DNA of 64,000 nt from PALSA-610 sp038213435 (GTDB lineage Bacteria > Actinomycetota > Acidimicrobiia > IMCC26256 > PALSA-610). Below, in pieces: positions 16,211-26,133 of this stretch. The notes beneath the pieces were generated by a model that did no database searches, was not told where the DNA came from, and worked only from the letters and a program-made list of their open reading frames with translations. A program made the position numbers and the translations under genes. Where the stretch lies: assembly GCA_038213435.1 (NCBI GenBank), contig JBBQTI010000001.1:116009-180008 (forward strand), in the 5' to 3' direction. How positions within the stretch are numbered: the first letter of the stretch is position 1; each line of letters begins with the position of its first letter.

Positions 16211-17224
16211 TCAACCCGCGAGCTCAGCCATCGTCCGCAGGGTCTCGATGTCGCCGTTGATGATGATGGTCGTGACGGGGCTGTCGTTCCATGCCTCGAG
16301 CCGCTCCCGGATGCGCGCCTTCGAGCCGACGAGCGAGATCTCGTCCGCAAATTGTGTCGGCACGAGCGGAATGGCCTCGTCGCGGCGGCCTTCGAAGAAC
16401 AGATCCTGGATCTCGTGCGCCTCTGCTTCGAACCCCATTCGACTCATCAGCTCCATGTGGAAGTTGCGGCTCCGGGCGCCCATCCCACCGATATAGAAGG
16501 CGAGCGCGGCTTTGGTCGGCATGAGCGCCTCTTCGATGTCGTCGACGATTCGACAGCCCATGACGTTGACGCACACCTCGAACTCCGGCTTGCCTGCCGC
16601 ACCGCTCATTGACTGCGCGTAGACGTCCTGGCGAAACGGCGAGTAGTAGAGCGGCATCCAGCCGTCGGCGATCTCGGCCGCGAGCTCGATGTTCTTCGGC
16701 CCTTCCGCGCCGAGCAGGATCGGGAGGTCGGAGCGCAGCGGATGTGTGATCGAACGCAACGGTTTCCCGAGACCCCAGGTATTCGGTCCGTCGTAGGGAA
16801 GGCGGTAGTGCTCGCCGAGGAACTCGACCGGCTCGTCGCGTCGCAGGATGCGCCGGACGATCTCCACGTACTCGCGCGTGCGGGCCAGCGGCTTCCCGAA
16901 CGGCTGGCCGTACCAGCCCTCGACCACCTGCGGTCCCGAGACACCGAGACCGAGCGTGAAGCGACCGTTCGACAGGTGGTCGAGCGTCAGCGCGTGCATT
17001 GCGCACGATGCCGGCGTGCGCGCCGAGATCTGGACGATGCCCGTGCACAGGCGGATCCGCGAGGTGTGCGCGCCGATCCAGGCCGCCGGGGTGAACGCGT
17101 CGGAGCCCCACGCCTCCGCGGTCCACACCGAGTCGTATTCGAGGCGCTCCGCTTCCTGCGCCAGCGCGATCGCGAAGGGATTCGGTTGCGCGCCCCAGTA
17201 CCCGAGCTGTAGTCCGAGCTTCAT
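16211..17224 (-). CDS. LLM-class flavin/F420-dependent oxidoreductase
   Basis: The 337-residue protein is a luciferase-like TIM barrel: MKLGLQLGYWG at the start, YDSVWTAEAWGSDAFTP, LCTGIVQISARTPASCAMHALTLDHLSNGRFTLGLG and ILLGAEGPKNIELAAEIADGW. This pattern belongs to actinobacterial LLM oxidoreductases annotated as F420-dependent. Substrates of individual members are mostly unknown. It stands alone, convergent with sodA and divergent from the sulfatase. Confidence 0.88.
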   Translation of the reverse strand: MKLGLQLGYWGAQPNPFAIALAQEAERLEYDSVWTAEAWGSDAFTPAAWIGAHTSRIRLCTGIVQISARTPASCAMHALTLDHLSNGRFTLGLGVSGPQVVEGWYGQPFGKPLARTREYVEIVRRILRRDEPVEFLGEHYRLPYDGPNTWGLGKPLRSITHPLRSDLPILLGAEGPKNIELAAEIADGWMPLYYSPFRQDVYAQSMSGAAGKPEFEVCVNVMGCRIVDDIEEALMPTKAALAFYIGGMGARSRNFHMELMSRMGFEAEAHEIQDLFFEGRRDEAIPLVPTQFADEISLVGSKARIRERLEAWNDSPVTTIIINGDIETLRTMAELAG

Positions 17225-17274
17225 GCGGAGGGTCTATCGCGCCGGCCGCACCGGGTGCTTGGCAGACTCATGGC

Positions 17275-19563
17275 ATGAACGGCGATTTCCAAGGTGTGAT
17301 CGGACGGGACTGGCGAACATCGACACCATGGTGGCCGCCGGATCCCGAGCCGCCGGCCGGCGCGCCGAACGTGCTCCTGGTCGTCCTCGACGACGTCGGA
17401 TTCGCCCAGCTCGGCTGCTATGGCTCCGACATCTCGACGCCGACGTTCGACGGTCTCGCCCGCAACGGAATCCGGCTCACCAACTTCCACACAACCGCGC
17501 TCTGCTCGCCGACACGCGCGTGCCTGCTCACCGGACGCAACCATCACCGCAACGGCATGGGCCGCGTCGCCGACCTCGCAGTCGGCTACCCGGGCTACTG
17601 GGGGCGGATCCCGCGCGACAACGGCTTTCTCTCGGAGATCCTGCGCGCGCACGGGTACGCGACGTACGCGGTCGGCAAGTGGCATCTCACGCCGGAGGAC
17701 GAGACGCACATGGCCGCGTCCCGGACGTCCTGGCCTCTCGCGCGCGGCTTCGATCGTTGGTACGGGTTTCACGGGGGCGAGACGCATCAGTTCGTGCCGT
17801 CGCTCTACTGCGACAACCACTCGGTGTTCCCGCCCGCGCGGCCCGAGGACGGCTATCACCTGAGCGCGGATCTCGCGGATCGCGCCATCGAGTTCCTCGC
17901 CGACTTGCGCGCGGTCGACGCGGATCGGCCGTTCTTCTGTTACTTCGCGACGGGCGCGTGTCACTCGCCCCATCACGCGCCCCGCGATTGGATCGAGCGC
18001 TACACCGGACAGTTCGACGACGGTTGGGATGTTTGGCGCGAGGCCACGTTCGCCCGCCAGATCAACGAGGGCGTGCTCCCCTCCCACACGCGGCTTTCGC
18101 CCCGGCCGCATTGGGTACCGGCGTGGGACTCGCTGAAGGCGGAGGACCGCGCCGTCGCCGCCCGCTTCATGGAGTGCTTCGCCGCGTATCTGTCGTACAC
18201 CGACGCGCAGATCGCCCGGCTGCTGGCATTCCTCGCGCAGACGGAAGACCTCGACAACACCGTGATCGTCGCCGTCTCCGACAACGGCGCCAGTGCCGAG
18301 GGCGGTCCGAAGGGTTCGATCAACGACGGTCGCCTCATGAACGGCGCGCCCGCGGGACGGCGCGAGCTGCGGGCGCGGATCGACGAGATCGGGGGCCCGA
18401 CCGCGCACAACAACTACCCGTGGGGCTGGACGATGGCGGGCAACACGCCGTTCAAGCGATGGAAGCGCGAGGTGCACGAAGGCGGCGTCGCCGATCCGTG
18501 CATCGTCTCGGCGCCGGGAATGACCGGTCGCGGCGGGTCTCGACGGCAGTTCGCCCACGCCATCGACGTCCTGCCCACCATCCTCGAGCTCGTCGGCATC
18601 GAGGCGCCGCCCGAGGTCGACGGCCGCGAGCAGTCGCCCGTCGACGGGGCGAGCTTCGCCTCGGTGCTCCGGAACGTGGATGCGCCGGAGACGCACGAGA
18701 CCCAGCACTTCGAGATGCTCGGTTCGCGCGGCATTTATCACCGCGGTTGGAAGGCGGTCACGTTCCACCCGCTCGGCGCGATGTACGACGACGGCCTCGA
18801 CCCCGACGCTCCCTTCGACGACGACGTATGGGAGCTCTACGACGTCGTAGCCGACCCGTCGGAGACGAACGATTTCGCCTCGGCGGAGCCCGAACGGCTC
18901 GCGGCCATGGTCGCTTTGTGGTGGGAGGAAGCCGCGCGCAACGACGTGCTCCCGCTCGACAACCGTCCGCTGTTCGCGATCATGAACCCGCGGCCGACGA
19001 CACGGCAGTCCCGCACGACCTACGTGTACTACCCGAATGGCGCGCCCGTGCCGGAGTCCGTCGCGGTCAACGTGCGTAATCGGTCACACACGATCACCGC
19101 GACGATCACGGTGCCAACCGGTGTCGTTCCCGAAGGGACGCTGCTCGCGCTCGGCTCGGTCCTCGGCGGCTTCACGCTCCAGATGGTCGACGGCCGGCTC
19201 CGCTACGTGCACAACCTCTACGGCGCCCGGCGCGACGTCGTCGAGAGCAGGGCGATCGTCGCGCCCGGCGCGCACCGCCTCTCGTTCGTCTTCACCAAGA
19301 CAGCCGAGTTCACCGGCCGAGGAGAGTTGCTCCTCGACGGTCACGTCGTCGGCGCGGGCGACATCCCGCATTTCACGCCGATGACGTTCTCCTACACCGG
19401 CGGCGGATTGACGTGCGGGTACGAGGTCGGACCGCCTATCGGCGACGGCTACGAGGCGCCCTTCCACGCGAACGTCGAGTTCGACCGGGTCGTCGTCGAC
19501 GTCTCCGGAACGCCGCACCGCGATCCGGCCGCCGAGTACGAAGCGATCATGTCGGAACAATGA
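17275..19563 (+). CDS. Type I arylsulfatase
   Basis: The 762-residue protein begins with the alkaline-phosphatase-like core NVLLVVLDDVGFAQLGCYG (metal Asp pair) and has CSPTRACLLTGR. The Cys is the residue converted to formylglycine in type I sulfatases. YAVGKWHLTP, NTVIVAVSDNGAS and FKRWKREVHEGG follow in the expected order. A C-terminal beta-rich domain (about residues 590-750) resembles that of other long bacterial arylsulfatases. No signal peptide is seen, so it is probably cytoplasmic. No formylglycine-generating enzyme is encoded here. CAGACT lies 6 nt before the ATG. The stop overlaps the next ATG. Confidence 0.92.
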   Translation: MNGDFQGVIGRDWRTSTPWWPPDPEPPAGAPNVLLVVLDDVGFAQLGCYGSDISTPTFDGLARNGIRLTNFHTTALCSPTRACLLTGRNHHRNGMGRVADLAVGYPGYWGRIPRDNGFLSEILRAHGYATYAVGKWHLTPEDETHMAASRTSWPLARGFDRWYGFHGGETHQFVPSLYCDNHSVFPPARPEDGYHLSADLADRAIEFLADLRAVDADRPFFCYFATGACHSPHHAPRDWIERYTGQFDDGWDVWREATFARQINEGVLPSHTRLSPRPHWVPAWDSLKAEDRAVAARFMECFAAYLSYTDAQIARLLAFLAQTEDLDNTVIVAVSDNGASAEGGPKGSINDGRLMNGAPAGRRELRARIDEIGGPTAHNNYPWGWTMAGNTPFKRWKREVHEGGVADPCIVSAPGMTGRGGSRRQFAHAIDVLPTILELVGIEAPPEVDGREQSPVDGASFASVLRNVDAPETHETQHFEMLGSRGIYHRGWKAVTFHPLGAMYDDGLDPDAPFDDDVWELYDVVADPSETNDFASAEPERLAAMVALWWEEAARNDVLPLDNRPLFAIMNPRPTTRQSRTTYVYYPNGAPVPESVAVNVRNRSHTITATITVPTGVVPEGTLLALGSVLGGFTLQMVDGRLRYVHNLYGARRDVVESRAIVAPGAHRLSFVFTKTAEFTGRGELLLDGHVVGAGDIPHFTPMTFSYTGGGLTCGYEVGPPIGDGYEAPFHANVEFDRVVVDVSGTPHRDPAAEYEAIMSEQ

Positions 19564-21362
19564 AGCGATTTCCCCGGGTCGCTATGACCGGCAGCCTGGC
19601 GTTCGCTGCCGCCTCGGCGCTGATCGTCGCGCCGGCGTCGCATGCTCCCGCGCAGACGGCCGCCGAGCACATCGCCGGCTACACCGTCGAGATGCAACTG
19701 CGCGGCGACGGAGGTCTGGCGGTGAACGAGCAGATCACCTACGACTTCGGCGCGGCGTCGCATCACGGGATCTTCCGCGACCTCGTCGAGAGCGAGACCT
19801 ACGACGCGCACCACGACCGCCGTTACCGAATCAGCGGCGTGACCGTGAAAGCTGACAACGGACCAACACCGCTGCAAGTGAGCCATACCGGGCGCTATCT
19901 GCATCTTCGCATCGGCGACCCGAAACTCACGGTCACCGGCGTGCACCGCTACAGGATCGGATACCTCGTCGAAGGCGCCGCGCGCACATTCGCCGACCAC
20001 GAAGAGCTCTACTGGGACGCCATCGGCAACCAGTGGCCCGTGCCGATCGACCGCGCGACCGTGACCGTCACCGGCCCGGAGCCGATCACGCGCGCGACCT
20101 GTTACGCGGGCGCGCAGGGCAGCCGGCTGGCGTGCGCCGGCGCGGTGGCGGAGGGCAGCTCGGCCACGTTCACGCAAACCGACCTCCGTCCCGGCGCCGG
20201 CCTCACGATCGTCGTCGGACTCCCTTCGGGATCGATCGTTCCCAATCCGCAACCGATTCTCCAACGCCGGCGCACGGCGGCCGACGCGTTCGCCGTACGC
20301 GCGAACACCGCCATTCCCGCGATCCTGATCGCGTTGCTGACGATGGGCTACGTGCTGCGGCTCGCGTGGCGGCGCGGCCGCGACCGCCGCTACGCGGGTT
20401 CGGCGGTCGACGCCGCGTTCGGCAACGCGACCGGGGCCGAGGAACCGGTCGGCATCGGGCGTGAAGACGCGGGGCCGGTCGAGTTCGTACCCCCGGACGG
20501 CGTGTTGCCCGGCCAAGTCGGCACGCTCGTCGACGAGCACGCGAACCTCGTCGACGTCACCGCCACGATCGTCGACCTCGCCGTGCGCGGTTGGCTCACG
20601 ATCACCGACCTCGGCGGCGACTACCAGCTCACCGCCACGCAGGTCGCCGGCAAGGGCACGCTGCTTCCGTACGAGACTGCCCTGATGAACGCGCTCTTCG
20701 GCGCGGGTCCGGAGGTCCGGCTCTCCGATCTCAAGTACAAGTTCCGCGCCGAGCTCGCGCAGATTCAAGACGCGATGTACGACGACGTCGTCGCGCAGGG
20801 TTGGTATCGCATTCGTCCGGACCGCACCCGCCAGCGCTGGGTCCTCATTGCCCTCGGGTTCCTCGTCGTCGCGGTCGCGGCGACCGTTCTCGTCGCGCTC
20901 CGATCGTCGTTCGGACTTGTTCCCGTGGGTTTCGTGCTGGGAGCGATCACGCTGCTCGCGGTCGCGAGTCACATGCCGTCGCGCACGGGTAAGGGCAGCG
21001 CGATGTTCTCACGCGTGCGCGGCTTCCGGCGTCTGTTCGACGAAGGAGATCAGGGCTTGCGCGAGAAGTTCGCCGAACAACACGAGATCTTCTCGCAGTA
21101 CCTGCCGTACGCGATCGTGTTCGGCTGCACCGACAAATGGGCGCGCGTGTTCGCCCAGCTCGACGCGCAGCAACTCGAGGCCGGCTGGTACCGCGGCAAC
21201 GCGCCGTTCAACGCGATCGTGCTCGCGAGCTCGATCAACCACTTCGGCACGGTCGCCACGGGCACGCTCTACGCGAGCCAGCCGTCGTCGTCGAGTGCAA
21301 GTGGCTTCGGCGGCGGGTTCTCGGGCGGCGGTGGAGGCGGCGGTGGAGGCGGCAGCTGGTGA
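19560..21362 (+). CDS. DUF2207-family membrane protein
   Basis: This 600-residue protein has a signal peptide ending near SHAPAQTAA and an extracytoplasmic beta-sandwich DUF2207 domain (about 35-220) containing YDFGAASHHGIFRDL. A transmembrane helix (IPAILIALLTMGYVLRLAW) and a cytoplasmic segment follow, then two further helices around 435-475 (LIALGFLVVAVAATVLVAL and the next). The C-terminus is low-complexity, rich in Ser and Gly, and ends in a Gly run plus SW. This matches the TIGR/DUF2207 family of predicted membrane proteins of unknown function. ATGA coupling to the sulfatase suggests joint expression. Confidence 0.87.
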   Translation: MKRFPRVAMTGSLAFAAASALIVAPASHAPAQTAAEHIAGYTVEMQLRGDGGLAVNEQITYDFGAASHHGIFRDLVESETYDAHHDRRYRISGVTVKADNGPTPLQVSHTGRYLHLRIGDPKLTVTGVHRYRIGYLVEGAARTFADHEELYWDAIGNQWPVPIDRATVTVTGPEPITRATCYAGAQGSRLACAGAVAEGSSATFTQTDLRPGAGLTIVVGLPSGSIVPNPQPILQRRRTAADAFAVRANTAIPAILIALLTMGYVLRLAWRRGRDRRYAGSAVDAAFGNATGAEEPVGIGREDAGPVEFVPPDGVLPGQVGTLVDEHANLVDVTATIVDLAVRGWLTITDLGGDYQLTATQVAGKGTLLPYETALMNALFGAGPEVRLSDLKYKFRAELAQIQDAMYDDVVAQGWYRIRPDRTRQRWVLIALGFLVVAVAATVLVALRSSFGLVPVGFVLGAITLLAVASHMPSRTGKGSAMFSRVRGFRRLFDEGDQGLREKFAEQHEIFSQYLPYAIVFGCTDKWARVFAQLDAQQLEAGWYRGNAPFNAIVLASSINHFGTVATGTLYASQPSSSSASGFGGGFSGGGGGGGGGGSW

Positions 21363-21369
21363 TGCGTCG

Positions 21370-21603
21370 TCAATGACGACGGCGGCGCTGCCAGAGTCGA
21401 TCGAGCATCACGCCGACGATTGCGGTGACGATGAGCACGTAGATCATGCGGGTGTTGTGGTCGAAGAACACGCACCCGACCTTGACGTCGCGCGTGTTGT
21501 TGACCACGAACGCGATCAACAGACCGAGAAGGACCAACGCGCCGACCATCCGCCTGACCTCGCGCGGATCGCGCCCGTCGAGCTTCGCGTTCTGGTCACT
21601 CAT
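21370..21603 (-). CDS. Small LapA-like (DUF1049) membrane protein
   Basis: The 77-residue product has an N-terminal polar stretch, a helix MVGALVLLGLLIAFVVNNT, a short VKVGCVFFDHNTRM loop and a second helix IYVLIVTAIVGVMLDRLW followed by an arginine-rich tail. The NN-T-x-V pattern after helix 1 is characteristic of LapA-domain proteins. The ATG at 21603 overlaps the end of the Rieske gene by 8 nt. A connection to the oxygenase is not obvious; the pairing may only be transcriptional. Confidence 0.7.
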   Translation of the reverse strand: MSDQNAKLDGRDPREVRRMVGALVLLGLLIAFVVNNTRDVKVGCVFFDHNTRMIYVLIVTAIVGVMLDRLWQRRRRH

Positions 21604-22921
21604 CGTTCCAATCCTTGTCGCCGAGGTACGTGTCGATCACACGGTGCATGTGCAAGATGTTGCCCTCCTGGCGAGGGTTCAGGCGGGGGCCGGTCCATCC
21701 CGCCGAGCGCATGCCCTGCTGCACGTTCCCGAGATTCTCGTAGTCCTGTTCGGTGATCTCGCCCCAGCTCCGCTCGCGCCAGTTCTCGAAGAACTTCGTC
21801 TGCACGCGGCGCTCGTCGACCGTGTCCGGTGCGCGCCACTCGAGCACCCAGGTGTCCTTGATCGAACGATTGGGATCGCGACCGAGCGGCCGCACCCGAA
21901 ACATGATCGCGCTGCCCGGATAGATCGGCCCGACGACGTTCGGGAACCAGAACACGTCGTCAGCGCTCGTCACGAGGTCGGGTGACAGGCCCGAGACGTC
22001 GAAGCCGCGCGCTTCGAGTAGCTCCATGCGGCGCGCCTGGTACGCCTCGAGCAATGTCGAGCCCGGGGGCGGTCCGACCGCGCGCAGTGCTTCGATCGCG
22101 GCGCTCTCCTCGCCCAGGAACGCTCCGCCGAGGCCGGAGACGAGGTTCGCGAGGATCTCGCCCTCGTCGTACTCGCCGGGACCGAGGTGCAGTCGTGGAC
22201 TGGGCCGGAGCTGCCGGCGCGCGCCGGGAAGACGCCCGTAGTGGGCGTGCCGCCCGAGCTGCTCGTACTCGATACTGACGTCGTCGGTCCACGGCAGGAT
22301 CTGCCGGTGCAGTCCTTGCACGTGATAGCCCTCGTTGAATGCGTCGACGACGGCCTTCCAGTTCGCGTCGATGATCGTGCTCAACGACGCGCGCAGACGC
22401 ATCTGCTCGAGGTGATACGGACCGAGCAGCGTCGGCAGAGGATCGAGATAGTCGAGCAGCGGTTCCGCGTCCGCGTCGAGATTGACGAACACGAAGCCGC
22501 CCCACGTCTCGACCCGCACCGGTACGAGCGCGAGGTCGTCGGGCAAGCCGACGAAGTCCTCGCGATCGGGAACCTCCACGAGACGACCGTCGAGCGCATA
22601 GCACCAACCGTGATAGGGGCACCTGATCGCAGCGTCGGCGAACGAGCCGCAGCCGTTGGCGAGTCGACGACCTCGATGCAAGCACGTGTTGTAGAACGCG
22701 TGCAGCGCACCCGTCTCGGCCCGCACGATCGCGACGCCCTCGTCGCCGATCGCGTACTCGACGAAGTCGCCGGTTCCGGCGACCTGCTCCTCACGGCACG
22801 CGATCTGCCACACCCGCGGCCACAGCCGCGCCTGCTCGAGATCGGAAAAGTCGCGAGTGGTGTACCGCTCCTTGGGCACGAAGCCGTCCGGCCGGACGAG
22901 CAAGGATTGGAGGTCGGCCAT
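21596..22921 (-). CDS. Rieske non-haem iron oxygenase, alpha subunit
   Basis: This 441-residue protein has the [2Fe-2S] Rieske motif CLHRGRRL...CPYHGW at about residues 79-102 and a C-terminal catalytic domain with the iron-site segment NWKAVVDAFNEGYHVQGLHRQ (His pair) and a later acidic ligand region. Alpha subunits of this kind hydroxylate aromatic, terpenoid or quaternary-ammonium substrates using electrons from a reductase not encoded nearby. It is divergent from the acyl-CoA synthetase at 22960. Substrate cannot be assigned. Confidence 0.9.
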   Translation of the reverse strand: MADLQSLLVRPDGFVPKERYTTRDFSDLEQARLWPRVWQIACREEQVAGTGDFVEYAIGDEGVAIVRAETGALHAFYNTCLHRGRRLANGCGSFADAAIRCPYHGWCYALDGRLVEVPDREDFVGLPDDLALVPVRVETWGGFVFVNLDADAEPLLDYLDPLPTLLGPYHLEQMRLRASLSTIIDANWKAVVDAFNEGYHVQGLHRQILPWTDDVSIEYEQLGRHAHYGRLPGARRQLRPSPRLHLGPGEYDEGEILANLVSGLGGAFLGEESAAIEALRAVGPPPGSTLLEAYQARRMELLEARGFDVSGLSPDLVTSADDVFWFPNVVGPIYPGSAIMFRVRPLGRDPNRSIKDTWVLEWRAPDTVDERRVQTKFFENWRERSWGEITEQDYENLGNVQQGMRSAGWTGPRLNPRQEGNILHMHRVIDTYLGDKDWNDE

Positions 22922-22959
22922 GTCAGAATCGGACTGTAGCGGCGAGTCGAGGGGCAGCG

Positions 22960-24588
22960 TTGCAGTTCAATCTCGCGGATCTGTTCGAGCGGGTGGCCGA
23001 CGCCGTCGCCGAGTGCGACGCCGCGGTCTGCGGCAATGAGCGGCGCACCTATGCGCAGCTCGACGAACGATCGACCCGGCTCGCGCACCTGCTTGCCGGC
23101 CGGGGCGTGGGGCACGACATGCACGTCGCGCTCTACATGTACAACTCGATCGAGCATCTCGAGGCCATGTTCGCCTGCTACAAGTTGCGGGCGGTTCCGA
23201 TCAACGTGAACTACCGCTACGTCGACGCCGAGCTCGAGTACCTGCTCGCCGACGCCGACGCGGTCGGGATCGTGCACGATGCCGGCGTGCGCGAGCGTGC
23301 CGCGCGTGTCGCCCCGCGTTGCCCCGGCGTCCGCTTCGTGCTCGACGTCGAGTCTGCTTCGTTTGCCGCGGCGCTCGAAGCTGCGTCGGCGGCGCGCGAT
23401 CTCGGTCCCCGCTCCTCGGACGACCATTACGTGCTCTACACCGGCGGCACGACCGGCATGCCCAAGGGCGTCCTCTGGCGGCACGAGGACATCTTCTTCG
23501 GCGCGTTGGGAGGCGGGAACCCCGGCGGTCTGCCGATCCGACGGCCCGACGAGATCACGGCGTCCGTGATCGACAATCCTGCGCAGCGCCTGCGGCCGTT
23601 CCTGTCCGAGGGCGACCCCGGGCCGCCAGAATTCGTCTCGCTCGCGCTCGGCCCGCTCATGCACGCGAGCGGCCAGTGGTCGGCGATCGGAACGTTGCTC
23701 GGCGGCGGCAAGGTCGTGCTGTACGACCGCGTCCACGTCGACATGGAACACGTGCTCGATCTGGTCGAACGCGAGCACGTGAACGCGATGAACCTCGTGG
23801 GAGACGCGAGTGCGCGCCCGCTGCTCGCGTCGCTCGCCGGGCATCGAGACCGCTGGGACACGTCGTCGCTGCGCCTGGTCGGTTCGGGCGGGAGCATCCT
23901 CTCCGGTGACATCAAAGAAGCGCTGATGGCCGCGCTCCCGTCAGTGCTGGCGATCGTCGAAGGCATCGGTTCGTCCGAGTCGCCCGCGCAGGCCGTGGCC
24001 GTCACGACGCGCGCGGGCGGCGTCGCGCCGAGCCGTTCGCTCACCTTCACGGCGAAAGCCGAGACCATCGTGGTCGACGACGACCTCCTGCCACTGCCTC
24101 GGGGGTCAGCGGTCGTCGGGCGGCTCGCGACGCGCGGCCGCGTGCCCCTCGGTTACTACAACGACCCCGACCGCAGCGCCCGCACGTTCGTCGAGATCGA
24201 CGGGTTTCGTTGGTCGCTGCCCGGCGACATGGCGACCATCGACGCCGACGGGACCGTGCACCTCCTCGGACGCGGTTCGTTGTGTATCAACACCGGCGGC
24301 GAGAAGGTGTATCCCGAGGAGGTCGAAGCGGTGTTGAAGAGTTGTCCGGATGTCGCCGACGCAGTCGTCGTCGGCGCGCCCGACCCGCAGTTCGGTCAAC
24401 GGGTGGTCGCGATCGTCGCGCCCGTACCGGGTACGGAGGCACCGGATCTCGCCGCGCTCCAGCAGCACTGCCGCGCGCACCTCGCCGGCTACAAGGTGCC
24501 GCGCGCGGCACACGTCGTCGACGTCGTCGTGCGGACTGCGGCCGGGAAGGCGGACTACGCGTGGGCGCTCGCCATCGCGACGGCATGA
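22960..24588 (+). CDS. AMP-dependent acyl-CoA synthetase
   Basis: This 542-residue ANL-superfamily ligase has the P-loop-like VLYTGGTTGMPKGVLWRHED, the adenine-binding segment VEGIGSSESP and the hinge/AMP motif LLGRGSLCINTGGEKVYPEEVE, followed by the C-terminal domain with catalytic Lys in YKVPRAAHVVD...AAGKADY. It activates a carboxylic acid to acyl-AMP and then the CoA thioester. TTG at 22960 is the start, with GAGGGG about 7 nt upstream; no ATG/GTG lies between it and the conserved N-terminal strand. It couples by ATGA to the CoA transferase. Confidence 0.9.
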   Translation: MQFNLADLFERVADAVAECDAAVCGNERRTYAQLDERSTRLAHLLAGRGVGHDMHVALYMYNSIEHLEAMFACYKLRAVPINVNYRYVDAELEYLLADADAVGIVHDAGVRERAARVAPRCPGVRFVLDVESASFAAALEAASAARDLGPRSSDDHYVLYTGGTTGMPKGVLWRHEDIFFGALGGGNPGGLPIRRPDEITASVIDNPAQRLRPFLSEGDPGPPEFVSLALGPLMHASGQWSAIGTLLGGGKVVLYDRVHVDMEHVLDLVEREHVNAMNLVGDASARPLLASLAGHRDRWDTSSLRLVGSGGSILSGDIKEALMAALPSVLAIVEGIGSSESPAQAVAVTTRAGGVAPSRSLTFTAKAETIVVDDDLLPLPRGSAVVGRLATRGRVPLGYYNDPDRSARTFVEIDGFRWSLPGDMATIDADGTVHLLGRGSLCINTGGEKVYPEEVEAVLKSCPDVADAVVVGAPDPQFGQRVVAIVAPVPGTEAPDLAALQQHCRAHLAGYKVPRAAHVVDVVVRTAAGKADYAWALAIATA

Positions 24589-26012
24589 ACATGTCGGTGC
24601 ATCCTCGGAGCGCGGTCGCGCAGACGTGGTCGGCGCTCGGCGGGCCGCCCGGTGCGCTCGACGATGTGGATCTCGACGAGGTCGGGAAGAGCATCGACCC
24701 GGTCCTGCCGTCGAGCTTCGCGATCGGCGCGGCCGCGACTGCAGCAACGGGCGCGGCGGCCCGAGCGGCCGCGCTCGTCCACGAGCGGCGCGGCGGTGGA
24801 ACCCAGCGCATCCGGCTCTCGGTTGACCGCGCGATCGACTCGTTCCGCGCCAACCTGCTTCTCCGGGTCGACGGCCGCGCGCCCGGCGACGCGTGGAGCC
24901 CGACCAGCGGCTTCTATCGCACCGGCGACGAACGATGGATACAGCTCCATACGAACTTCCCGCACCACCTCGAACGAACCCTCGGCGTGCTCAGCTCACC
25001 CGGGGCACGCGACGACGTCAAGCGTGCGATCCGCAGCCGGAGCGCGTTCGACCTCGAGGATGCACTCGCGGCCGCCGGCGCGTGCGCGACCGTTGCCCGC
25101 ACCCGGGACGAATGGCTCCGGCACGAGCAAGGGTCGGCGGTGCGCGCCCAACCGCTGCTCGACATCACGGTGCTCGGCCCGCCGGCGCGCAGCTCGCACA
25201 ACCTTCCCGCCGGCGACCGTCCACTCTCCGGCGTGCGCGTGCTCGATCTGACGCGCGTGATCGCGGGACCCACGGCCACCCGCACCCTCGCCGCGCACGG
25301 CGCCGACGTGCTCCGCGTCTCCGCGCCGCACCTCCCCGAGATCGAAGCCCTGTTACCGGACACCTCGATCGGGAAGCGCTCTACCTTCCTCGACCTGCGC
25401 GACCCGGCCGCGGCAGAGACGTTTCGCGACTTGGTCCGCGAGGCCGACGTGTTGGTGCAGTCCTACCGTCCAGGCTCGCTCGACGCGCTGGGGTTCGGAG
25501 CCGTTGCGGCGGCGACGATCTCGCCCGGAATCGTGTACGTCTCGCTGGCGGCGTACTCGCACGTCGGACCGTGGCGCGGCCGCCGTGGCTACGACACCCT
25601 CGTGCAGACGGCATCGGGGATCGCGCTCGCGGAGGCCGAGGCGCTCGGGTCCGAGGTCCCGCGCCACCTCCCGGCCTCGGTGCTCGACTACGCCACCGGG
25701 TATCTCGCCGCGGGCGCGGCGATGCTCGCACTCGCCGACCGTTGCGACGACGGACGGGCGCGGCACGTGCGCTGCTCGCTCGCGCAGACGCGAGAGTGGC
25801 TCGAGTCGCTCGGGCGCACCGGTGACGCCGGCACGGCCGTCACGCCCCCCGACGACGACGCCATCGTGAGAGCACTGCCTACCGTCTCCAGCCCGTTGGG
25901 CAGGATCACTTACGCGTCGCCCGCGGGCGACCTCTCGCAAACTCCGGCTCGTTTCGCGCACGGACCGGTCGTCCCCGGTTCCGACCCGCCCCGCTGGCAA
26001 GCGAGCGATTGA
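24585..26012 (+). CDS. CaiB/BaiF-type (class III) CoA transferase
   Basis: The 475-residue protein has a divergent N-terminal half and a recognisable class III CoA-transferase core: LSGVRVLDLTRVIAGPTATRTLAAHGADVLRV, then DVLVQSYRPGSLDALGFG and PASVLDYATGYLAAGAAM, where the Asp is the likely catalytic residue that forms the acyl anhydride. It moves CoA between carboxylic acids without ATP. ATG at 24585 overlaps the stop of the acyl-CoA synthetase; a second Met two codons on is an alternative start. Together the pair could prime a substrate for beta-oxidation (inference). Confidence 0.88.
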   Translation: MNMSVHPRSAVAQTWSALGGPPGALDDVDLDEVGKSIDPVLPSSFAIGAAATAATGAAARAAALVHERRGGGTQRIRLSVDRAIDSFRANLLLRVDGRAPGDAWSPTSGFYRTGDERWIQLHTNFPHHLERTLGVLSSPGARDDVKRAIRSRSAFDLEDALAAAGACATVARTRDEWLRHEQGSAVRAQPLLDITVLGPPARSSHNLPAGDRPLSGVRVLDLTRVIAGPTATRTLAAHGADVLRVSAPHLPEIEALLPDTSIGKRSTFLDLRDPAAAETFRDLVREADVLVQSYRPGSLDALGFGAVAAATISPGIVYVSLAAYSHVGPWRGRRGYDTLVQTASGIALAEAEALGSEVPRHLPASVLDYATGYLAAGAAMLALADRCDDGRARHVRCSLAQTREWLESLGRTGDAGTAVTPPDDDAIVRALPTVSSPLGRITYASPAGDLSQTPARFAHGPVVPGSDPPRWQASD

Positions 26013-26133
26013 TCGTCACCCTCGTCGGTTACGGGAGTCAGTCGCGCGGACGGGGATCGCGCTTCTGCAGAACGGGGATGACATCGACGCCGACCGGCAG
26101 TGTCCGACGATACGGAGCGGCCGGACCGGAGGT

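Noticed and set aside
21300..21362. Gly-rich simple repeat at the end of the DUF2207 gene as a mobile or regulatory repeat
   Set aside because: It encodes the family's usual glycine-rich tail.
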